14,910 nt of DNA, taken from assembly GCF_900016645.1 (NCBI RefSeq), contig NZ_CDGJ01000055.1. One strand, written 5' to 3'. The translations under genes were made by a program, and so were the position numbers. Under the pieces are notes generated by a model that had not been told where the DNA came from, ran no database searches, and saw nothing but the letters and a program-made list of their open reading frames with translations. Shown here one piece after another: positions 7,410-14,109 of this stretch (the first letter of the stretch is position 1; every line of letters starts with the position of its first letter). Source of the DNA: Acididesulfobacillus acetoxydans (GTDB lineage: Bacteria; Bacillota; Desulfitobacteriia; Desulfitobacteriales; Desulfitobacteriaceae).

Positions 7410-9725
7410 CTACGAATCGCTTTCGTCAGGTGCCAGCTCTCCCAGAAGGCGCTCATCCAGTTCTTTCACAGCCTGGTAATGTTCTTTCGCAGAAGCCAAA
7501 CGCTCACCCAGCTCCGTCATTTCCGCGTTAAGCCTGGCATCATCGCTTGAACGGGCCCAAATATCCATGAGAAGGTCTTCGAAATCCCTCTTTTCCGTGA
7601 GATCGCCCAAGATCATATCCAGTTCGCCCACGACCAACTGAAACATGTTGATTTTGGCATCGAGCAATTCCAACAAATGCGCTTCGATCTTATCGGTCGC
7701 CGAGAGATTATAGATCCTGACGTTCTTCTCCTGGCCGAAACGGTGGATGCGTCCGATCCTCTGCTCTATGCGCATGGGATTCCAAGGCAGATCATAGTTA
7801 ATCATCTGATGGCAGAATTGGAGATTGCGCCCCTCGCTGCCGGTTTCCGTTGAAACTAAGCCGTCAGCCTCTTCGGCAAAAAACCGGACCTGTTCTTCCT
7901 TCTCCTGCCGGCGCAAACCGCTGTGCAGTTCGGCCACTTTCCAGCCCGCGTGTCTCAAGGTTTTGGCCAAATAGCGTTGGGTCGCTGAAAAACCGGTAAA
8001 AATAATAACCTTATCCTGAATCTTGGGCAGCAACCGGAGCACAGCTTCGACTTTAGCCCGACGGGGGATAGCTTCAGCCTGCCGCGCCAAACCAGCCAAG
8101 GGGCGGCGCAGATCGTCGGGGTAGTCGGGAGAGACCGCCATTTTCTCCAGGGTAGGCAAAACAGCTTCAATGCTGCTGCCCGCTTCGCGTTGCAGGACCT
8201 TGAGAACGAAGGCACTGATCCCCGCCCTGCTCCCGGCTTGCGCCTTGTCTCCTTCGCGTTGGTAGTAACCACGGACAAAGCCAGTGAGTCGGCGATAAAA
8301 AGCCATTTCATCCGGACTGAGTTCGATCCGGACGATATCTGCACTTCGCCCGCCGACAATAGCGCCGGTCTCACTGCGACGGTTACGCACCATGACTTCC
8401 CGGATCAGCTGTTTCAGGGTTTCCGCGTTTTTGGGTTTCAAGGGATCCCCTCGGGTTATATATTTGTGTTTAAACGAAGCCGCCGTCTCCAACTGACCCG
8501 GAGAGAGCAGCGTAATCAGGTTAAACAGCTCTTCCAAATCATTTTCCACCGGGGTCGCCGTGAGCAGCAAGATGTATTTCTTTTTCAACCGGCTCACCAA
8601 CCGATAGGCCTGCGAACGCTGGTTCTTCAAATGATGAGCCTCATCGATGATCACCAGGTCATAGTTGAGCGCGAGAACCTGCTCCTGCCTGGCCGCCCGC
8701 TTGACTGTATCAATAGAGGCGATAATCCTGGGAAATTCCCGCCAAGGATTGTCGTTAGCGCGAAACTCGGGGCTATCGTAGACAGCAAAGTCCAAATTGA
8801 ACTTGTGCTGCATCTCTTCCTGCCATTGTTCGACCAAGGACGGGGGTGTGAGAACAAGCACCCGCTGTACCAAACCCCGCAGGATATACTCCAGCGTAAT
8901 CAAGCCTGCCTCAACCGTTTTGCCCATGCCCACTTCGTCACATAATAAAGCACGCCCGCGTAAGCGCATAAGAACATGGCGAACGGTCTGCAGTTGATAG
9001 TCGAGCGACTGGACATCGCGAACCGCGTTTAAGGCCATTAAAGTCTCAAAGCTGGGGTGTACAGCCAGTTCCAAGGCCTGCCAGCGCAAATACAGATCAT
9101 CCGCCGGCGAGAAACGTCCCGCTTCAATTTCATCCAGCAGCAGTGACGCCTCTCGGGGAAAGAAGAATATTTTCACAGAGGACGCCTTGCCGGACATCCC
9201 TGCAGACATCTCTGAAGAAGACATAATGGGAGTAAAGGACCAGGACTCTGCAGTAAAATCCATCGCTGCGTTTTCCGGATCCTGCACCGGCTTGCCTGGA
9301 GCCATCGCTGGTCTGCTTGAATCCCTCTGCGGTTTACCCGCTTCCTTCGCTGATTTGTCTGGATCCGCCGGTGATTTGCCTCGATCTTTCGCTGCTTTGC
9401 CGGGACCCGTCGCTGGTCTCCTTGAATCCCTCTGCGGTTTACCCGCTTCCTTCGCTGATGTGTCTGGATCCGCCGGTGATTTGCCTCGATCCTTCGCTGC
9501 TTTGCCGCAACCCGTTGCTGGTCTGCTTGAATCCCTCTGCGGTTTACCCGCTTCCTTCGCTGATTTGTTCGGATCCGCCGTTGATTTGCCTCGATCTTTC
9601 GCTGCTTTGCCGGGATCCGTCGCTGGTCTGCTTGAATCCCTCTGCGGTTTACCCGCTTCCTTCGCTGATTCGTTCGGATCCGCCGTTGATTTGCCTCGAT
9701 CCTTCGCTGCTTTGCCGGGAGCCAT
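7410..9725 (-). CDS. SNF2/RapA-type DEAD/DEAH helicase with N-terminal 35-aa repeats
   Basis: A superfamily 2 ATPase of the SNF2/RapA type, expected to remodel nucleoprotein or translocate on DNA. In the 771-codon frame from ATG 9725: residues 1-140 are four 35-aa repeats rich in Lys, Ala, Pro and Asp; the conserved protein starts near 183 (VKIFFFPREASLLLDEIEAG). The motifs are Q-motif region DYQLQTVRHVL, Walker A DEVGMGKT at 263-270, DEAH at 361-364, TATP at 389-392, KVIIFTGFS near 572, STETGSEGRNLQF near 625, and QRIGRIHRFGQ at 655-665. Both RecA lobes are complete. The start is uncertain: neither ATG 9725 nor ATG 9305 (both inside repeats) has a ribosome binding site, and other ATGs near 9215-9245 are also weak. 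The upstream ORF ends in the same frame only 25 codons earlier. TnpB debris follows the stop directly. Confidence 0.9.
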   Translation of the reverse strand: MAPGKAAKDRGKSTADPNESAKEAGKPQRDSSRPATDPGKAAKDRGKSTADPNKSAKEAGKPQRDSSRPATGCGKAAKDRGKSPADPDTSAKEAGKPQRDSRRPATGPGKAAKDRGKSPADPDKSAKEAGKPQRDSSRPAMAPGKPVQDPENAAMDFTAESWSFTPIMSSSEMSAGMSGKASSVKIFFFPREASLLLDEIEAGRFSPADDLYLRWQALELAVHPSFETLMALNAVRDVQSLDYQLQTVRHVLMRLRGRALLCDEVGMGKTVEAGLITLEYILRGLVQRVLVLTPPSLVEQWQEEMQHKFNLDFAVYDSPEFRANDNPWREFPRIIASIDTVKRAARQEQVLALNYDLVIIDEAHHLKNQRSQAYRLVSRLKKKYILLLTATPVENDLEELFNLITLLSPGQLETAASFKHKYITRGDPLKPKNAETLKQLIREVMVRNRRSETGAIVGGRSADIVRIELSPDEMAFYRRLTGFVRGYYQREGDKAQAGSRAGISAFVLKVLQREAGSSIEAVLPTLEKMAVSPDYPDDLRRPLAGLARQAEAIPRRAKVEAVLRLLPKIQDKVIIFTGFSATQRYLAKTLRHAGWKVAELHSGLRRQEKEEQVRFFAEEADGLVSTETGSEGRNLQFCHQMINYDLPWNPMRIEQRIGRIHRFGQEKNVRIYNLSATDKIEAHLLELLDAKINMFQLVVGELDMILGDLTEKRDFEDLLMDIWARSSDDARLNAEMTELGERLASAKEHYQAVKELDERLLGELAPDESDS

Positions 9726-9775
9726 CGCTGGTCTGCTTGAATCCCTCTGCGGTTTACCCGCTTCCTTCGCTGGCC
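9306..9775. repeat. 105-bp direct tandem repeat, about 4.5 copies
   Basis: Units begin at 9306, 9411, 9516, 9621 and 9726 with an exact 105-base period and only scattered substitutions; the last unit fades after about 50 bases. A degenerate piece precedes 9306. The period is 35 codons, so length changes keep the helicase frame: AKEAGKPQRDSSRPAT then DPGKAAKDRGKSTADPN. Because of the composition, other frames on the opposite strand are open too. This is a typical slippage or unequal-crossover hot spot, so copy number is probably variable between strains. Confidence 0.93.
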
Positions 9776-9800
9776 TATCTAGATCCGTCGACCGTTTCTC

Positions 9801-10661
9801 CTAATCTACCGTCCGAACCGGTCGCGAGGCCATGGGTGCGTCAGCTGCCGGTCTTACCTGCGGCAGAGTCTCCGGCTGAATCACTTGAGTCCGTTTTGGC
9901 GTCACCCCGCCGGTTGTTGAAAGAGCGGTCTTCGCCATCCCCGCCTTCGGCTGTTTCGCTGTCCTGTCTCGGACCGCCTCATCCGACCTCAGCCCCGGTG
10001 TTCGCTTGACAGGAGCACTCTGCGTCGTCTTTGTTTCGCGGGGCTGCTTTGTTTCTGTCTGGACCCGTTTTGACACCCTAGACGTTGCCTCGGCTTCGGG
10101 AGGTGTCGTTAAGGGAGCATTCCGGAGCGCCTTGGTTTTGGCCTCCCTGCCCGTCTCGGCTTCGGTCAGCCGCGGCGTCTTCGTCTTTGCCACGTGCAAC
10201 GCCTTTGCCTTGTGCGGCGCCTTTGCCTCGTGGGGCGCCTTTGCCTTGTCCTCCTCCGAAGTATTGGCCAGACGGCCAAGCGTCATCTTTACCTGAGAAT
10301 GTGACTCTGTGTTTTCCGAAAAACCATACTCAAAAGACAATTGCTTGTACTCCACCGGTGCCGAATCCTGCCCGCTTTTTGTGAGTGCCGCAATCCGGTA
10401 GTAATTCTCACCTAAGTAACTCATCTCTAACCAGTCGGCTTCCTGATTTTCCAGGAATTCCACCAATTGGGACCCTTTCAGAAAAGTCGCCGAAGAATTG
10501 ACCCTGGCCATGATCCAACGGCCCTGCTCATCCAGCAGAACCACCTTTTGTTTAGCCAAAGGGCCGAAGATCCCCTTGAGCTTGTCCTCAAGCGGCAGGC
10601 CCTGGAGCACTCTCAGTTCCTGTGGCAGCTTAAAAGCAACCGTGTTGGCTGATTCCGGCAT
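9801..10661 (-). CDS. Unknown protein with basic, low-complexity C-terminal tail
   Basis: I do not recognise the family. The first ~120 residues look folded: FKLPQELRVLQGLPLEDKL, KQKVVLLDEQGRWIMARVNS, FLENQEADWLEMSYLGENYY, then VEYKQLSFEYGFSE. After about residue 135 the sequence becomes a Lys/Ala/Thr/Pro/Arg-rich tail (KAKAPHEAKAPHKAKALHVA ...), like histone-H1-type or linker segments, and probably disordered and nucleic-acid binding. The ATG at 10661 has AGGG and GGGAG upstream, and a promoter lies at 10776-10804. The ORF ends at TAG 9801-9803, in the same frame as the helicase that follows; an AGGAG overlaps this stop but no ATG, GTG or TTG stands at a usable distance. It may be the N-terminal part of the helicase itself. 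Confidence 0.7.
   Translation of the reverse strand: MPESANTVAFKLPQELRVLQGLPLEDKLKGIFGPLAKQKVVLLDEQGRWIMARVNSSATFLKGSQLVEFLENQEADWLEMSYLGENYYRIAALTKSGQDSAPVEYKQLSFEYGFSENTESHSQVKMTLGRLANTSEEDKAKAPHEAKAPHKAKALHVAKTKTPRLTEAETGREAKTKALRNAPLTTPPEAEATSRVSKRVQTETKQPRETKTTQSAPVKRTPGLRSDEAVRDRTAKQPKAGMAKTALSTTGGVTPKRTQVIQPETLPQVRPAADAPMASRPVRTVD
10191..10244. repeat. 18-bp tandem repeat, three copies
   Basis: Three consecutive 18-base units, each ending GCCTTTGC on the plus strand, encode KAPHEA, KAPHKA and KALHVA in the basic tail of the 286-aa protein. The period keeps frame. It sits in the same composite basic region as the 105-bp repeats. Confidence 0.8.
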
Positions 10662-10775
10662 GGATACCCTGTCACTCCCTAACGACTAACCCCTTTACCC
10701 TTCGACCCTCCCCTGGCCATCTTAGCCTGACAAGGGTTCACAAGCTCGATCAGGCTGTTCCTTGACGTTAGCACC

Positions 10776-10804
10776 ATTCTAGCACGTTTTCCCAGTCAGG
10801 TGAA
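10776..10804 (-). promoter_or_regulatory. Promoter of the helicase unit
   Basis: TTCACC (10804-10799), 17 bases, then TAGAAT (10781-10776) with a TGC just before it, an extended -10. The -35 matches the consensus at four of six bases. The leader to the ATG at 10661 is about 108 bases and holds a 7-bp inverted repeat, AGCCTGA...TCAGGCT, at 10725-10757. Confidence 0.55.
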
Positions 10805-10894
10805 CCCTCGCATCCGCACTCGCGCGGACACTCCTGACCGCAAAACTGTGGCCTTCTCCTGCCAGCGCCAACCGTCTTTCATAGGGTTGCCTAC

Positions 10895-11149
10895 TTAAAG
10901 CTGCATATTGAACCCAAACTTCCCGAACAGGAGCCCTGCAATAATCAGAAGACGAAAGGCTTCCCAATATGTTATCTCCCTGATGTTAAAAATCCGGGGA
11001 ATAGTAATGTTCCAAAGCCACATAAAGATTCTGCTTACAAGAAAAAAGAAAGCAATCCAGATGACTAAAAATAACGGCGGTAGCGGTGGAAGAATTCCTC
11101 CAAAAACTGAATGTCCAACCATTTCTATCACTCCTGTAATAATTTTCAT
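10895..11149 (-). CDS. Small membrane protein, unknown function
   Basis: The 84-aa product has a first hydrophobic helix (PPLFLVIWIAFFFLVSRIFM, about 26-45), a short loop with WNITIPRIFNIREITYWEAF, and a second helix (RLLIIAGLLFGKFGF, about 66-80). The loop-plus-helix pattern, with WN-x-x-x-P-x-IF and ITYWEAF, resembles small conserved membrane proteins seen in many bacteria, but I cannot name a function. The ATG at 11149 lies 16 bases after AGGAG; an earlier ATG at that site opens only a four-codon ORF (MIFQ), which may couple or reduce translation. It is a single gene, transcribed toward the helicase promoter region. No signal peptide cleavage site is evident. Confidence 0.68.
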   Translation of the reverse strand: MKIITGVIEMVGHSVFGGILPPLPPLFLVIWIAFFFLVSRIFMWLWNITIPRIFNIREITYWEAFRLLIIAGLLFGKFGFNMQL

Positions 11150-11164
11150 TGGAATATCATGGTT

Positions 11165-11734
11165 TCTCCTTTTGAACTAACACCCTGTCCAACATACTTA
11201 CCAGAATACCTGTCCTCGGATATGGCCGGGGGAAACGTTCCTCATCCCCCACTCCCCCAAACGCTCCCGGCGGCAATTAGCTTTCAAAATAGTGCCCCCG
11301 GAATACCGCCGATTTTGGCTATGGGTTGGAGCCAAAATGACTGCCTCACTTTCCACAACGCTCCCAGCGGGAGATTTACCTTCGATAGGGAGCGTCACAC
11401 CTTCTTTTGCAAAGTGAAGAACAGAGCCAAATACCCACCCTCGACAGAGCGCTCCGCGCTTGGGTTGGCCCCATATGTAGCATTTCTACATGTTTCAGCG
11501 TATTCCTCCCAGGGCGCGACAAATAAAAAAGCCCTGTCACGAATTTGCCAGACGTCAACACCCTACCTCGTCTGAGCAATCGGTCCTCCCGCCCATCTAC
11601 ACTGTTTCCGACAGACCACCCAAGCGCGGAAAGAATATGAACGACTATTTGAAAATCATCCTGAAGATACGGCAGCATTGGAACGCGAATAAGTTTTTTC
11701 TGCCCTTACACACAAATTCAAACTTCTTGATTTC
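11165..11734. other. About 570 bases without a convincing gene
   Basis: I see no gene with start, ribosome binding site and family resemblance here. It holds the octamer ACGCTCCC at 11261 and 11358 and its complement GGGAGCGT at 11388, a small hairpin ATGTAG-CATTT-CTACAT near 11476-11492, and on the plus strand at about 11605-11687 a short coding-like run (FRQTTQARKEYERLFENHPE, then DTAALERE and stop) that may be a gene relic. Confidence 0.4.
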
Positions 11735-11754
11735 TGTTATCATATATGATAACA
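11735..11754. promoter_or_regulatory. 20-bp palindromic operator of the toxin-antitoxin locus
   Basis: TGTTATCATATATGATAACA is a perfect palindrome 43 bases before the toxin ATG. TTGAT and ATCAA extend the symmetry loosely outside. A TATACT -10-like box lies at 11774-11779. Type II antitoxins with an HTH domain bind such palindromes to repress their own operon, so this is the likely site for the antitoxin at 12035-12319. Confidence 0.72.
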
Positions 11755-11797
11755 ATCAAAGCGGGACTCGGCATATACTAAGATTAGAGGTGTATCC

Positions 11798-12032
11798 ATG
11801 GAGTGGCCAGTGGAATACTACAAAAAGGAAAATAGCAGCATTCCCGTCCTTGATTATTTGCTAACCTTAGATGCAAAAATGAGATGCAAAAATGCGGGCA
11901 AAAGCCTATAGTGAAATTGAGCTTCTTGAAAAACATCGCTCCCAATTAAAGGAACCCTATGTAAAGCCGGTGAAGGGTATTCGATATAAAGGAATTTTCG
12001 AACTGCGCGTTAAATTTGCGTCGAAGGTGTGA
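11798..12032 (+). pseudogene. HigB/RelE-like (Gp49 family) toxin, broken
   Basis: The ATG at 11798 has TAGAGGTG six bases upstream and begins MEWPVEYYKKENSSIPVLDY LLTLDAKM, the usual opening of phage-derived Gp49-like toxins that cleave mRNA on the ribosome. A 13-base tandem duplication, GATGCAAAAATGA at 11870-11882 repeated from 11883, shifts the frame to an early stop. Removing it restores RAKAYSEIELLEKHRSQLKE, YVKPVKGIRYKGIFELRVKF and then ASKV-stop. The family normally continues about 40 residues past this point (the IS-R-I-F-Y-F strand and GFTKKT region), so the 3' end is lost as well. Its stop overlaps the ribosome binding site of the antitoxin. Two independent lesions make it inactive. 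Confidence 0.88.
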
Positions 12033-12034
12033 GG

Positions 12035-12319
12035 ATGAGTAAAGCAGGAGTAAAGTTTTCCGAAGTGAAAGAGCTTTTAATGAAGGATGAAGAATTCAAA
12101 ACGGAATATGAAAAGCTAAAACCGCGTTATGATGTGATTTCCCAAATCATTGAAGCGAGAACCAGCCAGAACATTACCCAGGAAGAATTGGCACTCCGGG
12201 TTGGAACTCAGAAATCCAATATCAGCCGCCTGGAAAGCGGAACGTACAATCCATCCCTTGACTTCCTGGCCAAAATTGCCCGTTGCCTTGGGAAGGAGGT
12301 ACAGGTTACATTAAAATAG
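12035..12319 (+). CDS. XRE-family HTH antitoxin (HigA-like)
   Basis: The 94-aa protein has an N-terminal segment (KFSEVKELLMKDEEFKTEYE) that normally wraps the toxin, and a C-terminal XRE helix-turn-helix, NITQEELALRVGTQKSNISR LESG, followed by PSLDFLAKIARCLGK. It would neutralise the toxin and repress the operon by binding the palindrome at 11735-11754. The ATG at 12035 sits six bases after GGTGTGAGG region; a GTG at 12029 is an alternative start. The reading frame is intact although the toxin is destroyed, so it may persist as an orphan regulator or antidote for related toxins. A terminator follows at 12358-12388. Confidence 0.92.
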   Translation: MSKAGVKFSEVKELLMKDEEFKTEYEKLKPRYDVISQIIEARTSQNITQEELALRVGTQKSNISRLESGTYNPSLDFLAKIARCLGKEVQVTLK

Positions 12320-12357
12320 AACCGTAGGAAAGTGTTAATGGCACTACAGGCAATAAA

Positions 12358-12388
12358 GGCACTGAAAAAAGATCAGTGTCTTCTTTTA
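12358..12388. terminator. Terminator after the antitoxin, usable in both directions
   Basis: GGCACTG, nine-base loop, CAGTGTC, then TTCTTTT on the plus strand. The opposite strand has the same stem followed by TTTATT and could also stop transcripts from the GNAT gene. One pair is G-U. Confidence 0.62.
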
Positions 12389-12484
12389 TGCCTCAAAATC
12401 AAGAAAAACGGCTTTGCTTTTATGAAAACCACCGACCTTTCCCTTTCGGCCGCTTATCTTCGAGACAACCGTATGCGAAATGAT

Positions 12485-12817
12485 TCATTCTTCCAAAGCC
12501 AGATAGGCCTTTTCCCCGATCCCCTTTCCCAGACTGGGCAGCTCCAACAGCATTAAGCCAAGGTTCAAGGTTTTCGGGTCCGGATAGCCCCGGAGCACGT
12601 CAAACAAACCCACCGATTCTTGTGCTTCATTGGCTATGCCAAATAGCACCTTGTGACTTTCCTCTACGCCATCAGGCCTTTCACTGAACAGTTCCAGAGC
12701 CGCACCGGGTCTAACCGGCTCTTCGTCCTCGAACGTGAGGTAATCGGAACATCTCTCGAGCAGAGCCTGGACGTTCGGAAGATCTTCTCTTGTGAGTTCT
12801 CTCAGCGTAATTTTCAC
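12485..12817 (-). pseudogene. GNAT-family acetyltransferase, C-terminus missing
   Basis: The 110 codons start MKITLRELTREDLPNVQALL, the usual first strand and helix of GNAT N-acetyltransferases. Then come VGLFDVLRGYPDPKTLNLGL and LELPSLGKGIGEKAY, where the LGKGIG part is the acetyl-CoA pyrophosphate loop. The frame stops at ALEE where the family continues for roughly 40-50 more residues (the strand with the conserved Asn and the aromatic C-terminal region). No other frame in the next 150 bases resumes the fold. The GTG start at 12817 has GAGGAGG eight bases upstream. The acetyl acceptor is unknown. It could be expressed as a shortened protein, but loss of the last strands makes activity unlikely. 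Confidence 0.75.
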
Positions 12818-13005
12818 TCCATCATCCTCCTCAGTTCTGGCACCGCGTCTCTAACATCTAAGGGTTCACGATCTCGGGTTATAGCTCATAGTGCAATCAC
12901 CCGATGTCGCAAACCCTCTGTGTGACAAACCTATCCCTGACAGCCGACTCCAAAGAAACTCTAACCTTGGTACAACGGATTCCCTCGTCTTTAGCGCAAG
13001 GATCT

Positions 13006-13671
13006 CTACGATTGCTGGCTAAGCGCAAATTCGACCGCCCCTTGCGCGTGAAGCAACGTGGTATCGAATATCGGGACACTGGAGTCCTCCCGCTTAACCA
13101 ACAGTCCGATTTCGGTGCAGCCCAGAACAATGCTGTCAGCCCCTCGTTCAATTAAATCTGAGATAATTCTTCGGTACTTTGCTCTTGATTCGTCCACAAT
13201 ACGTCCTAGGCAAAGTTCCTGAAAGATGACCGTATTGACAAAACCCCGGTCCCTTTCCTCCGGAACCAGAACCTTTAGGCCCTGAGCTTCAAGACGCGCT
13301 CTGTAGAAGTCCTGTTCCATGGTGTATTTTGTTCCCAGGAGCCCCACCGTCTTTTTGCCGTCCGCAAGCACGCGCCGGGCCGTAATATCCGCAATATGAA
13401 GCAAAGGAATCCGGACTCTTGCTTCAACTTCCGTTGCGACCTTGTGCATGGTATTCGTCAAAATGAGCAAGAAATCCACACTGTACAGAATACACTTGGC
13501 CGAGTGCAGACCACCCAGCCGGCGTTTCACTTCTTCGTTGATACATTCGGCTGCCCGCTGTCTGGCAGTCGGGACAGCTTGTCTGCTCACTCCACTCGCA
13601 AACCTCGCAATAAGTCCAGCACATACCGAGCATTCTTTTATCCAGCATGACAACTTGTCCTCCCAACACAT
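13006..13671 (-). pseudogene. Aspartate/glutamate racemase, internally deleted
   Basis: Amino-acid racemases of this family use two Cys residues on opposite sides of the substrate. From about 13545 down, the frame reads INEEVKRRLGGLHSAKCILY SVDF, jumps to LLILTNTMHKVATEVEARVR, then IPLLHIADITA, VGLLGTKYTMEQDFYRARLE, and SIVLGCTEIGLLVKREDSSV. The jump removes about 40 residues found in the family between VDF and the CTNTMH motif, and the Cys before TNTMH is Leu (TTG). The second catalytic Cys (GCTEIG) remains. The first ~35 codons of the frame have no family resemblance and are a junction with other DNA, so the native N-terminus (the GGMSWEST-type motif) is also gone. A functional enzyme is excluded on these lesions. 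Confidence 0.85.
13545..13648 (-). pseudogene. Small zinc-ribbon ORF joined to racemase debris
   Basis: An ATG at 13648, with GGGAGG ten bases before it, opens MLDKRMLGMCWTYCEVCEWS EQTSCPDCQTAG. The CxxxCxxC and CxxC spacing looks like a zinc ribbon. After about 34 codons the DNA becomes racemase sequence read in the wrong frame, and the ORF ends near 13424. It may be the beginning of a separate small protein whose back half was lost when the deletion joined it to the racemase. Confidence 0.35.
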
Positions 13672-13713
13672 TTCATAATCTTAGGCAAGCCCGGAGATCC
13701 TCGAAAAAGCCGC

Positions 13714-13858
13714 CTACTCCTTATACACCCTGTAGCCTCCATCGACCGGAATGACAGCCCCTACTAAGTAGTTCGCCTGCTCTGAGGCTAGGAACAGGGC
13801 GATATCCGCAATTTATTCCGGTTCCGCCAAGCGGCAAAGAGGAACCAGTGCCTCTCAT
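13714..13858 (-). pseudogene. Short-chain dehydrogenase relic, C-terminal part
   Basis: The minus strand reads VPLCRLAEPE, TAA, then IADIALFLASEQANYLVGAV IPVDGGYRVYKE and a TAG at 13714. This is the standard SDR C-terminus (PLGRxGEPEEIA ... ASxxANYxTGxxIPVDGG), with a GAA codon changed to TAA. The rest of the enzyme, including YxxxK and the nucleotide-binding loop, is absent here. It does not overlap in family position with the relic at 2128-2369. Confidence 0.78.
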
Positions 13859-13859
13859 T

Positions 13860-14109
13860 CTAAAGAACTCCCATATTTCCCAACGCCTCTCTCAAAGCAA
13901 AAGGTGTCGTAAGTGTATGCTAGGGAAGCCCGAAGGAGTTGCTCCAAGAACGTTTTCCTCTGTGTCGTCAATAAACAATGATTCTTTCGCCCGTTCGCCT
14001 TGATTCTATACATCCCGATAAGTCGATCAAAAATCTCTTTCTCTGGTTTCAGGAGTTTCTCTTTGAACGAGAGGATGCTGTTAGCAGCCACTCTAATCTG
14101 GACCGGCAT
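13860..14109 (-). pseudogene. HAD-superfamily hydrolase relic (IA type)
   Basis: Three minus-strand frames give one HAD protein end. First LLKPEKEIFDRLIGMYRIKA (about 14060-14000), the motif III region. A shift then gives ESLFIDDTEENVLGATPSGF PSIHL, motif IV with the paired Asp. A last shift gives ALREALGNMGVL and TAG at 13860. The nucleophile Asp motif (DxDGT) and cap domain are missing, since the sequence before LLKPEKEIF has no resemblance. At least two frameshifts and a 5' truncation make it inactive. The substrate of the ancestor cannot be told. Confidence 0.75.

Noticed and set aside
9306..9775. CRISPR-like array
   Set aside because: Units are 105 bases, contiguous without unique spacers, and keep a coding frame; no cas genes.
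9775..9800. TCTAGA, GTCGAC and repeated GGATCC sites suggesting vector polylinker
   Set aside because: They fall within codons continuing the repeat frame, and no vector sequence surrounds them.
9801..9803. Pyrrolysine insertion at the TAG
   Set aside because: Several clear genes here end in TAG, and pyrrolysine is known only in methylamine methyltransferases; no supporting sequence.
9187..10009. Long open frames on the plus strand opposite the helicase repeats and the basic-tail gene (205 and 230 codons)
   Set aside because: They arise from the repeat period and composition; no ribosome binding site or family resemblance, and they lie over conserved genes on the other strand.
11376..11678. 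100-codon minus-strand ORF before the toxin-antitoxin locus
   Set aside because: Low-complexity, no resemblance and no ribosome binding site; likely chance.
12332..12556. 74-codon plus-strand ORF after the antitoxin
   Set aside because: It covers the terminator hairpin and the 3' end of the GNAT gene; composition and start are unconvincing.
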